Assembly (NCBI GenBank): GCA_014607495.2
Contig: CP053156.1
Location: 10,974,001-11,038,000, forward strand
DNA length: 64,000 nt
Source: Carposina sasakii
Lineage: Eukaryota; Arthropoda; Insecta; Lepidoptera; Carposinidae
Direction of reading: 5' to 3'
Every line of letters begins with the position of its first letter. Positions within the stretch are counted from its first letter, which is position 1. The position numbers and the translations under genes are program-made. Under the pieces are notes generated by a model. That model worked only from the letters and a program-made list of their open reading frames with translations. It did no database searches and was not told the DNA's origin. Shown here one piece after another: positions 43,221 through 55,900 of the stretch.

Positions 43221-44799
43221 GTACGACATCAAGCTCTTCTCAATATACATACAAGCTCAATCTACTTACAGATACCACTCATAAAGTTTGTTTGGTAGAG
43301 TCCGTTTCATAAACTCCTGTGCTTGGTTTGAGAACTAAGATTTTATACGCAGTTACAAAGTTAATAATGTAATAATGCATGAAGCAACTACGAGTAGCTC
43401 CATCGTTCATATAAATTGTTCAGAAAAACGCACTCTAGTACTTATTGCGTAATATAGAGCATTTTCAACAAGCCTAACCCGTGTTTCATATTTTCAAATA
43501 GATGAACGTACATTTTCTTTTAATAGGCCAAGTTTGCAACAAGTATCGTTGTGGCCAAACTTTCCGGTAATTTGTAAGGCTCAAAACGTGTCCAAAGTGT
43601 GTTTAGTTAGATGCGGTAACGGCAGGCAATATACAAGATGTTTAAGTACATTGTAGAGTGTGAATGAAATGAAGAAATAAGTTTATATTGAAGAAGAAAT
43701 GAGCTTGTTCCGAATTCTAGACGATTATGCCATATTTTGATTTGTACACCAATCTATAATTCCAATCTATAGTTCCAAAGCCTGCCATTGAATTTATAAT
43801 TTCAGTTCGATAGAACTTTGCTTGAACATGCAAACACGTTAAGAGTCTTTACCTGATATAGTGGAAACATTCGACGTTTCTCTAATACGGCTAACTCACT
43901 AAAATTGAGTAATCTCCGGACTGCCCCCTCGTTATTTCAGGGATACCTACACAAGTTTAACTATCCTATACCTACGTAAGTACACTCTTCAAATTAACGG
44001 AACTTTCTCATCTATACACATAAAGTAGACTGGGAGGAGCTTGAACTTTGCCTTTTACTGACAAATATTATATAAACAGACATTTGAAGGACATACAACT
44101 AGGTCGATCTTAAAACTAATGACGTTCTGCTTTTATACGAAATTTATATGTTGCTTTAAGTTATTTTACCCTTCTATATGTATATTAATGTGTTTCAAAT
44201 AAATATAATTCCTAAAAAAATATTTTGTCTTTGTTTACTATGTGCGAGCATGTCCATACAAGGCAACGCAACGCAAATTATGCATTAAACAATATGACTA
44301 CTCATCTATATTCCTGACAAACTGCTCTAGACAAGCCATCCTGAGTCACCCGGGAGCCCTTTGAATTGCAAAACGTTGGGCTATCACAAGAAACGGCATA
44401 AAAAGCGGCCAACAAGGAAATAGAGAGAACAAAATAGATAAAAAATACTCAATATTATTATGAAGGAAAACGAAAATCCTAGAAATGTACGTATATGGGT
44501 CTGGGTTTAAACGGTTGAAACTACATAGTTACTACCTCAAGCTAAGGTATTTAAACTTATAAGGTTTAGAGGGATATTAGGTTATTATGTAAATAATTCA
44601 TGTTGTTCTATAGCTTACCTGCCCGAAACAATACGACTTGATGACTTCACTATAACGAATACGTTTCACTTGTTGTAAATGTGGATATTTCAGTGCAATC
44701 TATACATATAACAAAAATGTAACGGATCGCTGTCTGTACATGGAAGATATATGAGAAAAAATATTATAGGAGACCTTTATCAAAGCAATAGAACCCAAA
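43221..44799. other. AT-rich DNA, nothing recognised
   Basis: No ORF over 70 codons of interest, no repeat recognised. Confidence 0.35.
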
Positions 44800-45042
44800 A
44801 CGATGATTTTTGGAAATTTTGTCTGTATGTCTGTGCGTTTGTGCACGCTAATCTCTGAAACGGCTGAACCGATTTCGATGCAGTTTTCAGGATATTTATT
44901 ATTATTACAGGATATACATTGTGACAGGTCCCACTTAACATATAGGCTACTTTTTATCCCGGGAAAATGTTTTTATCCCAGATAATTTCGACATTTTGTT
45001 TTTTCTGTAGTCCACGCGGACGGAGTCGCGGGCGTCCACTAG
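44800..45042 (+). mobile_element. Helitron-like (Lep1-type) element
   Basis: Contains CGCTAATCTCTGAAACGGCT, then CCGATTTCGATG, then ATAGGCTACTTTTTATCCCG, and ends GGGCGTCCACTAG followed by T. A GGACG / CGTCC stem (45018-45037) sits 1 nt before the terminal CTAG, as in Helitron 3' ends. Non-coding. Confidence 0.65.
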
Positions 45043-48000
45043 TTTTAAATAAAATCTTAATTCAAAGTCGCCGTCATAATCTTTTCCTTTATAAGAATCC
45101 ATTTTATATATATTTTCTTAAATTAATTAGAACCGGCTTTTTGACTGTATAAATAGGAGAAATGACATCACAATAGAAGTTCCAGTACAATCTCTATTGC
45201 TATGTTATTTCTGCTCTATCCGCGATAATGCATACCCGACCTTATTCCTCGATCGGCTGGAAAGATGAAGTTAATGCTACCATTAGGATATCTCGCACAT
45301 CTGAATAGTTTCTCTACTTGGAGATTTCGTCGACTTATGTTATTGTATGTATATTTGTACTTGCGTATATGAGACGCTGAATGATCATCTGATTTCATAT
45401 TATTATTTTCATTTACTGGTAAATTTGTATTATTGTCTATTTCTGAATGATAATGATGTATTTTGTTTTTTTACAGGTAAGTCACGGCGCGATGATATTT
45501 TATAAACTTCTTGTAACATCCATAAAGCTAATCTGGTAAGTACCAATATTTTCAGCTGATCTCCCAATAAATAAATCTGTTTTACGATATTCTATCAATA
45601 ACTCGACCAAATAGCTTTTTATTCTACGTTAAGTTTGTCAAAATCTCATTAAAACTACAAAAGGAAATTCATGACAACCAATATCCCGACAATTCGCGAT
45701 CTCCCCTCACGATTTACAGATAAGATGTTATTAATAGATTCCCACGGCCTACTTGTCCGTACACATAAGAAGGAAACAAAAATACGCGCTTTTCGTGCAC
45801 TGCAGAGGGATTCGTTAAAAGGGTGAGGTGGTCACGTCACATTGTTTATTCAGTCCGGTCTAGTAGGAGCCTAATCCCCATCGATCCGCTTGGAATGTAC
45901 GAGCATTTGTGAGCCACCGTCACGTTTGCAGTTGTATTGAGGTGTCCAGAAGCTTCGTGTTTATTTGTAGCTGATGTAATCGCGTGATTACGATTTGTTT
46001 TTGTTTTTGCTGGCTTCAAGTTGCATAAAACTTTTCGGACTTTAGATTTTTAAATAATGTCAAAACCCTACAATACGCTAATGCTATGTTTGTTGTTTGT
46101 TTCGGTAGATTATCTAAATAAATACACTTGAAACTCTGGTTTAAAACTTGTTAATGTTTTAGATTGAAGTGCTTCTTGTCGTAGGCCTGGTTTAAACTTC
46201 ACAACTTTTTAGTTAATTGGAGTATAAATAAAGGGGCTTGAGGGCTGTAACTTAATCAGAATAAATTTTACCGGTCCCATTGTACGCCTATGTTTTGTAA
46301 ATGCAATAAATTATTTTGTTCTAATTTATCTTGAATTTTAGGGAAGTTAATTAGTGAAATATTAGTTAAAATATGGTTTAGTTAAGGCACGAAGGTAGAT
46401 TTACAACCTAGATCAATCAAATTATTTTAATTAATATTTTAATAAAATACATAGGTACTGTAATGTAACAAAATATTTGCAGTAAGTTTGATAAGATTGA
46501 TAATTGTACTAATACAGACGATATAGTAATCATGACCATTAAACAAGTACCGGGAAACAAGGGTAGAATTTTTTGGATGACTCTAAGGCAAATTGCCAAA
46601 ATATTCGCATATGTTTATGCTTATTCCGCCATCTTTCTCACACGCTGGTGTAACATTATCACCAATTTACATAATTACGAGTCATAACAAATGCACTCTA
46701 TTTTATGCAGTCCCAACATGCTCTCTTTATTGAGGAACAAATTATGCTAGGCGCGTTTTCTCTCGCTCATCTGTCATCATTATGTCCCTTTTCGGCCTTC
46801 GACTTTCCGATATGCTCTGTCTCAGCCACTCTTGTCCGGTAACCGTGTTTATAATAACTATGCAAATTGGAGCATTTCAATATTTCGCTTCAGTGGTATG
46901 AATGCAGCTTATTATAATTGCGTTCTGATTTTTAGTATGCGTAGCAGATATCTGTAAAAATAATTAGTGTAATGAAATACACTTATCCCTTCGTTCATTA
47001 ATCTTTTTAAAGTATTTTAAATCTTGTAAAATTATCTGTATAGGTTGTTTTCTACCTAAAGCCATTTACACGCTAAAGCTATTTTCATAGCTACACAAAC
47101 TACGTTATATAATTACTGAATAATCTATTCCAAATAAGCAGGTAGTGTCACTCTATTACTGCCATGCTATACTGGTTCTATCTGTTATTCACAACAATGG
47201 CCGCAATGCGGTCCTAACTGGTTTCTTGTGGTGTATTTTTTAACGTAACACTAATAGCCGCATACTTGAGTTCTGACAAGTCTCTGTAACTATCTTATTA
47301 TGGTTTATTTTCATTTCGCAACGCGATAGTTATGGTTAAGTTTAGGATACAAGTTTTATTATATACAAGGAATGCAAATATCGTATGTTAACTGCTTTGG
47401 TGAGGTTTGTAATTTTAGTACTACTTATTAGCATTTAAATCACCTATAGTGTTTTGTGTTCCATTAAAAATACTTACTTGATAAAGTTTAAAGAACTGCT
47501 AAATCATTTCAAAAAGTTCAAATTTCTATTAGCATAATTTGCCACCCAGGTAAACCTTAAAACGTTGTTTCAGCAAAATGTAAAAGACAAAAGATAGAAC
47601 ATTCATTAGAAACTGAGGCAAAATTTCATTTTACAAAAGCCTAACCTAACTAAACAACTTTAGTAGCTATGTTTTAAGTTAAATTACCCCTAGCCAAAGG
47701 TAAATTCTCTAATTAGTTGATATTAGCCCGTCCCGTAATCACACTTGGCATCTTATTACCAACGGGAGCCCTTTGCTGGAGCTTGGAGAACATTCCTTTG
47801 ATCGCATTGTCCCCTTGACCATTCCGAAAATTTGTCTAACATTGCCCTAGGGGTAAACGATTTTGTTCAACCTTACTAATTCGCTGGGGTGAACTTTGCT
47901 GTATCACAAATTATATCAGTAAATTACGAGGTACCTTTCTTATTGTCATTAGCCCTTTAGTCCAATTGTTGAAAAGATTTCCCCAAACTTCTTTAAAATT

Positions 48001-49226
48001 ATTTAAGATAATTGGAAGCATTGATTGTTGAATCATGTAATCGAAAAAGCGGTACTGCTTTTAAACTTGTCATAAATCTATTTTTGTTACATTTGGCAAA
48101 AATCTTGACTTCAAGTATAAATGTCAAGAGTTTACATCTGTGTCTCATTATCAACATTTTTATGCTACCGTAGAGATTTCTTGAACACTCTTTTTGCTCG
48201 CTGCAGGTAAGACGCAAAAAGCTTAACACAAATGACCTCTCTACTGGTCCCTTGAAGATTACGTCTTCTAATCGTATTTCTGCCTTGTCCGTAAACGATA
48301 AAAGGGTGGGACTTGCGGTAAGATAAAGAACCTTAAGGACTTACCTCTTCAAAACTCGCTCCCCTACTAAGGAATTGTACAGTGCATATCTAAGCGGGGG
48401 TTTTCTTGCTCTTCTAGATTGAAGTTAAGGAAGCCAATCCAAGGCTTAAATATTTTCATGTAATTCCAGTTTGTTTATTTTGCTGGTTTATGTACTTGTA
48501 ATTAGCAATCCAATTTACCAAGATTTGTTTTTAGAATTTAACAATCTCGTTTTGGTTCTTTTGTATTCCAATTTTAGGTATACAAAAGTAAAATGGTATA
48601 CAGGTATGTAATCTAAGGGTAAGTACCTTTAAATCTTATTACTAGTTTTGTATAGTATGACAATCTTGAACAACTGATTAGGATACTCATATGAAATCCT
48701 GTCTCAGGAGTTACTAATATAGAAGATGCATTCCTATTCGCTGTTTCTCCTGCGCTTTCTATAAATAAAGATAATATCCAACAAAAACTAGATTGAACTA
48801 GTATTATAAATCAAGAGTGTGGCTGAATGAGCAATCGAATATTCATGTATGTAACAAGGAGTTATTAACTGAACATCTAAAGCCACTTCGGGCGAGAACT
48901 TAATTATGCAAATAGCGATACCGAAAGCCATGTTATGAAGGTGAACATAAGCATTAATGGCAGTGGTCGGAGTATCGGAATTTCCCACACTCATTATAAT
49001 TCCGACGATACAAAATTCCACGATTCACATTGAGCGATTGATAAGAGTACGGATAAAAGTAAACTGCAACGTGTATTCATCTACAAAATCGAAAAAGAAA
49101 AACCAGATCGGCGTATAACTTGATAGCTGTAGGAAACAAAAAAAAATATTTCAATTTACCGATTTCAATTCTTGCGAGCCATCACGCAAATTTTGTAGCA
49201 CACGATATGCGATAGCCACCTCAGCC
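45043..49226. other. AT-rich DNA without a recognised gene
   Basis: Over 4 kb of low-GC sequence with only chance-length ORFs (45216-45398 -, 46417-46599 -, 47999-48229 -, 48788-49021 -). A CAG|GTAAGT splice-donor-like site at about 45475 suggests that introns may be present, but no coding exon next to it could be supported. Confidence 0.3.
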
Positions 49227-49261
49227 AAAAATCTCTGCTCGCTTCGTAGCAGAGATTTTTG
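49227..49261. repeat. Perfect 13-bp hairpin
   Basis: AAAAATCTCTGCT, an 8-9 nt loop CGCTTCGT, then AGCAGAGATTTTT. A short fold-back in otherwise plain sequence. Confidence 0.65.
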
Positions 49262-50600
49262 CCGCTTTTTTAACTTGTTCACTTTCGACAAAAAGCATCT
49301 GTGCCTCGGCTTTTGACCACGTTAGATATGCTGCTTGATAAGGTTAGGTAACTCGTTATCACAGCGAATTTGAGTTTATATTAGAATGATTTATTTTATA
49401 ATAATGTTTGCATAGGTAATATGAGATTTGCGGCCATGAAAACCAGTGTCGCTGAGCTTCGTGTATTAGATTACCTACTCTTTGCGGTTTGTGGAAACGC
49501 CATAAGCATTGTGGTTAGGAAGCTTCTCACGGTACACATTATTCCGGCTAGCGACGTGTCTAATCCAAATTCCGACTATTGTTTCAAGCCTGAAGTGTCA
49601 CTAATACGTATGTACTCCACGATGAATTGCAGTTTCAGTAAAGATGTTCAACTAAATTATAAGGTGAAAACGTTACGAGATAAATAATGATGCTACGGAG
49701 AATTTTTATTGTTAATCGACCTAAAACTACATTGCCGGAGGCGAGCTTAAAAAGTTTCAGTTAAAATATTTTTACAACTCTCCCCAGTGCGGACTACAAA
49801 GTGTCGCTCCAGCAGATATTTATATTCAGTGTGCTTTTCCAACCAACTATTTCTTAATTCAAAAGACTTTCGCCTGTCTGGTCGCATTATTCCGCCGGGA
49901 GTCCTTAAGTAACCGTCTATAAAGATACTGACGCAGTTTCTCTGTGCTTATATTGTAATTTATTCCTTCCCTAAAGCAGTGCATCACCGAAGACTGCTGC
50001 TGGTCGAGTGGGCGGCACCCACCATTGTGACAAAATAATGTGGCCACACTATAACCTTTCTTTGCTACCGTGCGAAAAAACACCTTATTCCCTTAAAGGA
50101 AAAACCAAGTTTGTACAAAATAATGAACCAGATGGAACCTCGTGATAGCGCTGAATAATCAACGCTTATAACGTCTGCAAAAGGAAGATACAGTAATGTA
50201 ATATGAATAACAAAACGACAGAGATATATATCCATTTAATTCTTATTACTTGCTACTAACAATGGTGTATAAATTATACCTGAACGGCTAATTCTATTAC
50301 GGTATATCATATGGGACAATGTTGCATTACGGTAACTCGTTTTTCACTGTCCTGTTCCTATGTATTCCATTTTTGATATTATATGCCTACTTAGTTTTCA
50401 CTTCATAGTTTTTAGTCTTCTTACGTCTTTATTTAGCGTATTTACCGAAACATTTACTACCTTAACCTTGAACCAATTATTGTATATAGCTATATTCACG
50501 CCACTTAAAAAATCCATCACATTTTTTTTTTGTCCGAATGTTAATTTCATCTTTTAATAAAAGCTTTATTTAGGAATGATAGCAGAAAATCCTGAAGAGA
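49262..50600. other. AT-rich DNA, unassigned ORFs
   Basis: Frames at 49421-49687 (+, 88 codons) and 49859-50083 (-, 74 codons) are not recognised, and neither has a plausible gene context. Confidence 0.3.
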
Positions 50601-50900
50601 TGGTACCCGATAAACTTCGTAACCTCTACATTCATGATGCCCGCATTCCGTACGGTGTGTGTTTGCCATTTTGACGCGAGGAAAGGCGATCGCCGTGAAG
50701 CAAGTATATTTTGCGGGCGAGTCACCCGCGCAGTCCAATTTTCCAGCAGAGCGAGCTGCGGGTAACAACTGATGTGGTCTGACGCGGCGACAGCTCGAGT
50801 TCGTCGAGTTTGTCGAGTCTGCGATTAATTACTTTCGCCTTACGAAGTCGACCCGGGTAGGGCTTCCCTTCAACTGTCGCATGCGTTTTGTGTTACCACC
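50601..50900. other. GC/CpG-rich island, possible promoter or 5' exon
   Basis: About 300 bp much richer in CG dinucleotides than its surroundings, not matching any other repeat in the window. It includes three tandem 9-bp units TCGAGTTCG / TCGAGTTTG / TCGAGTCTG at 50795-50821. In this genome the only similar island with a known meaning is the promoter of the SAM-domain gene. No Inr was identified. Confidence 0.3.
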
Positions 50901-51944
50901 TTTTTGCGAGTTAAAGTTCGAGAGTTATAAATGGATTGTCGAACGCATCTGGAGTATCGGTTTCGGTTTAACAGATTTCTTGACTCCATTTTTACTATGA
51001 CTTACCTACTATGAGACACGAATTATGCTGCAAAATCAATTTAAAACCATGTTATCTCATCTGGATTACGGTGTTTGTTAACGCCTTTAATTGAATCCCA
51101 CAAATCTTCGGATTCGGAACTGTTTTCGGACATTTCTATTTAGTTTCACGTTGTTACGTACCTCACCACTGCGATATATTTACGCATTAGTCTAAGTCTC
51201 CGGTCAGAGGGTGCGTGGCGGAGGGCCAACCATGAAAGAAGGACATAGAAGAGGTGCGATAATTAACATATACCTGCGACCACCGATGTAGCCAACACAT
51301 CATGAATAAATCACTAACTAACATTTGTCTCTCCGACTATTAGACATACGCTTTTGCCCAACATTCGTGTAATACTGACACTATCAACCAATATAATAGC
51401 CATTTAGAACTCATCCTGACTATAACTGACTGACAAACAACGCATAGCCAAAACTAATAGGCATAAGAAACTAAGAATTCCCAAATTTTATCTTATTTTA
51501 TTTATTAATCAAGGCAACACAACAGACACGAAGTAAAAACATTTAATATTTTCTCAGTACAGTACAATTTTCCAATCACAATTCCCACGGGAACTAAATC
51601 ACAGGCATCCCTTATTCTAAACTAACGTAGTCGGTCACCTCTTTTTGGCCCCGCCTTCACTAGGCTAACGTAGCGGTTTTCGCCTCGATGTGCTTCCGAC
51701 TGCATGTGTGCTAGCCTCCTGATTTATGGACGTACGACTTTGGCAGCCGAAGGTAGGGTTGTCTGAACTTTGCGATTTGTAAAGTTGATATTTGAATATT
51801 GCGTAACTATAAATCCTGTAATAAATTTCGGTTTTGGAGTTTGGGGTGCAGACCGCAGTTTTACTGGCATATCTCTAAGTAGATATGTAAAAGAAAAAGA
51901 TATATCAGTTTTATAAAATACTGGTTAAATGAAAAGTGAATCGA
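50901..51944. other. Unassigned DNA
   Basis: No gene, RNA or repeat recognised. Confidence 0.3.
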
Positions 51945-52325
51945 ATTTATCATCATCATTTACAGCCCTGAGAAGTCCACTGTTGGACATAGGCCTCCCC
52001 CAACAACCTCCACTCCGACCGGTCGGAAGCAGCCTGCATCCAACCGACGCCCGCAACCTTGGCCAGGTCATCCGTCCACCTCGCGGGTGGCCTTCCCACG
52101 CTGCGCTTGCCGATACGTGGTATCCACTCTAGAACTTTCCGACTCCATCGGCCATCAGTTCTTCGAGCTATGTGCCCTGCCCATTGCCACTTCAGCTTGC
52201 TGGACCGTTGAGCTATGTCGGTGATCTTTGTACGTCTGCGGATCTCCTCATTTCTGATTCGATCACGCAGAGAGATCCCAAACATAGGTCTCTCCATCGC
52301 TCGCTGTGCGATCCTGAGCTTTTTT
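51945..52325 (-). mobile_element. RTE-type LINE, 3' end with open C-terminal frame
   Basis: On the minus strand this copy retains an open frame of at least 113 codons (52297-51956), extending upstream in frame to about 52324. Recognisable pieces are RAMERPMFGISLRDRIR, then WAGHIARRTDGRWSRK, then KRSVGRPPARWTDDL and the end WRLLGEAYVQQWTSQG. These form the conserved C-terminal tail of RTE-class reverse transcriptases of Lepidoptera. It ends in a (TGATGA)n tail (CATCATCATT on the plus strand at 51951). It is 5'-truncated, so inactive by itself. Confidence 0.85.
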
Positions 52326-52704
52326 ATGAGGCATAGAATTTTTAAAATACTTTATTTTCAAGATGGACTACAATTTATGTACGAGTATAAAGAGATTTGT
52401 TTTTATCGCTAAACACAATAGTCTATAATTACACGAAATCTCTAAATTCAAAACTACCACAAACAGGGAAAGCAGACATGGTAAACATTCATTAACCCGG
52501 GTATATGTTTAATATACTCATGACAAAAGGGTCGGTTAATATATGCACCACACATATAGGACAACTTAAGTCAATATCATAGCTAACCACCATCTATGTT
52601 ATAGAACCTCTGAGGGCGCATCTTATTGGGATACCAGCAGTGGCGTAACTAAGGGGCGTACTCAACATACGCGAATACCTTTTTTTGTTAATATGTATAA
52701 TAAA
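52326..52704. other. Unassigned DNA
   Basis: Nothing recognised. Confidence 0.3.
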
Positions 52705-52990
52705 TTGCAGCGATAGCCTAATGGTTAAGACGGTGTTCCAGTCGAATGGCGTAAGTTCGATCCCAGCCACGTAAATTGTTAATTAGCTCGTTTGTCACTT
52801 AGCTCGTGCCTCGAAAAGTGGCAAGTGGAAGCTGGTTCTGTGGCTGAACTTTCTACGGTTGTGTCGTCTTTCCGTCCCTTCGGACTAAGAGAGTGAGGGA
52901 TTAGAGTGTACACCTTTTTGCGAACATTTATGTGCACTATAATATCTCCTGCGCAGTGGGCTAATCTACGTTGGGATTGGCCATCGTAAC
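52705..52990 (+). mobile_element. tRNA-derived SINE
   Basis: The head has box A TAGCCTAATGG (52714) and box B AGTTCGATCCC (52756), followed by a body with TCGTGCCTCGAAAAGTGGC, then GTGCACTATAATATCTCC and ATTGGCCATCG. The body recurs at 59007-59172. A Pol III-transcribed retroelement moved by a LINE. The LINE partner is not known. Confidence 0.7.
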
Positions 52991-55900
52991 TGTTTGGAGG
53001 ACATCATAATAACTTTGCCACAAAAGTAGTGTAAACTTTGACGTCCGTAATTTTCAAATGGGAAGTAGTTTACTTATGGCAATTGGTGGTACTGTAGCGT
53101 CTCTTAATTTTAAAGAGCCTCTTGGTAGTTGCTCTTAGATACGCTACATTTGTGTCCAAGTCAGTGAGATCCCCTAACCACCAACGTGTACATTATAGTA
53201 TCTATCTATCTGTCACACGCTTGTGCTGTAATTGAGAGTTAGACCGTGCTTTGACATGCAAATGTGCGTGGACAAGCAACATGTGGCACATAATCTATTT
53301 ATTGCCTTGAATTCAGGTAAACTTTATTGTTATTATTGTGAAGTTATTATAATATTGTGAGTTAATACACTGCTAAACATAGGTCTGCCTAAATTATCTA
53401 ATTTATTTATCTTTCTTTTACTACAACGATTTAGATTAAAACAGTAACTGTAAAATATTGTCAGGATCTTTTATCTTTTTCATAGTGCATCAACGCAGTT
53501 ATATATTTGTTAGTTCTTTGGATGAATAGTTTTTATTCTGAAAAACCATAAACATTGTAATTGTTTTGATATTTTGAACTAAATATGATAAGTGCAAGAA
53601 TTTAGTCTACGTTGACCTAAATTATCAGAAAACTAAACTAAATTAACGTTGAGTTTGAAAATAATATTTAAATCAGAGCTTGCTATTTCTATTTTCTAAT
53701 CTAGAAATTACAGTGACAAAAACCGAAGATATTAATCATTTCAGCACTGAAAGCATTAGGCATTCTAAAATACACGCGATTGACACATTAAGTTGCAATG
53801 ATTCGACTTTTTCCATCAATGCCGTAAGTTAAATTTGTCTTTAGTTCAGAGAGCTTAAGCTTTATTTTTGTAGTGAATTTTTAACGTAGAAGGGGACCCA
53901 AAGACCCTTGAAGGCATCGCATAAAATTGACAGCTGGCGTTTGCTTTGATTTTATTGACAGGCTAATTCATTATACGTTACAGTGGGGTACCCAACTCGT
54001 TAGATCCTGATGTATGAATTATTTTTCTAGTACAGATTCAGTATTTTGACAAAGTTACGAAAAAAACTTTCATTCGCTATGTGTCACATGTGAAAGGTAC
54101 ACTATTTGTACGGAACACACTTTCTTATTGCGACTGTTGCAAAGAATTTAATATACATTTCGCTCGTTCCTGATTCTTCCATCTCCAAATTGTGACGTTG
54201 AATGGTGAACTGTGAAATCTCGTGCTTACTCGTTTAAGGAGGTATTGTGCGCAGGTTTTGGCTCGTAGGGTACTACGAATTTCCGATTAAAGCACCTTGT
54301 ACTCACCCCCTTCTTTTCCTCACTTATTGTGTCACCCTCGTCTCGATTTTTCATAGATGTCATTCTCCCATCCGCTCTTGAACGCACTTGATTTGCGAGG
54401 CACGTACCTTTAACCTTACTAAAAATGGTCTTTCCTCCCGACTTTGAACCTTATCGCGGTGATTTTGTGGTATCTGGTGTGTTGTTAGTAAAGTGGCTTT
54501 TGAGCCCAGACATTCTCATCTATATGCTTTTCTGTAGGGGCGATGTTTTGCTTCGTGGCGACAACGTACTGATCTCCTTATTAGGAGTAAATCAAAGTTT
54601 TTTCTTTCCCACTCATTATTACAGTTTTCGGTTTGAAGTCTTAATATAATTCCATTGTCTTTAGTAACAAGTCTATAGTAGACATGTATAATTTATAAAA
54701 ATACTTACCTGTAGCCAATTTGTAAAAATATTTTACTAGTAATTTTAATTTTACCCATTAGTTGACGGAGCGTGGTCAGCGGATACTTCATTCTTGTTTT
54801 GTCATGGCGGCGAGTTCTGCGGTCTACTTTACCCTTTCGCTCCTTGTTTTGAAACTTTGTAACACTAATTAACTGAGCCAGGGGAAATATTTGTTGTCAT
54901 GTGCCCTGCAGTTTTCTCCGTCGTATTATGTAAAATAGCCTTCGTGATTTTATGCAAATCTACATTGTACTTTTCTTTTAAAAATCATTATAAATTTGTA
55001 TTAATAATTCTATTGCACTAAAATATTACTTCACTTAGTACACATAGTAGGTATACATTAGTAGTTCTTCGTTATCATCCGTTCAGATATGAAATTCCCT
55101 TTTATAATTTTTGATATCGTTAGAAATTATCAAGTGCTCAATTGCTATAAAGAGGGGCACGCTACCTGATAAGGTAGATCGGCTGACCTATAAAAATTTT
55201 GATGGTCAATCGACCCCCATAGGTACGCTATAGCCCTAAGTAGTTTTAAGTTAGTTATAGATATTTCTTAATTTTCCATCATCTGATCGTCTCAGGTTGC
55301 TAAAATTGATTATTAAAATAATAGCTACGTGAGCATATACAGCAAAGAAGCCTATGATCTACGAGTAGATAAATGCAATTATCGACCGAGTTTGTGACAG
55401 AATACTTCCTCTAATGTAAATATTTTATTTTATTCTTTGTTATGTTTCCGTCTCAAATAAAGATTTTATTCATTCATTCAATTTTATTCAGATGCTGTAG
55501 TCTAACTCCGTGGGGCTAGCCAATACTAGTAAACAGTTATTCAGAACGGTTGCAATCTCAGGTCATGTACCAATCAATATTAATCACGGCATCGATCGAA
55601 GGGCCAATATTGATAATATTACAAACGATCATATTTCATACTGATTTGATTGATTCACTGCGTCTCAGAAACCCGCTGCTTTCCAATTCAATTTATTACG
55701 CGTGGTCGAAGTAAAGTGAAGTAATATTTTTGTTAATACTGGAATGTGCATGAATTATTTGAATAAAATGTGTTTTATTATAAAAAAAATGGAGTTTGAA
55801 GCATTTTGATAACACATGATATTTCTTTAATAAATATTTATTTAGTTCTTGGTCATCTCTACCCAATAAAAGTTAAACAATGGCTTTTTGACCGTCAAAA

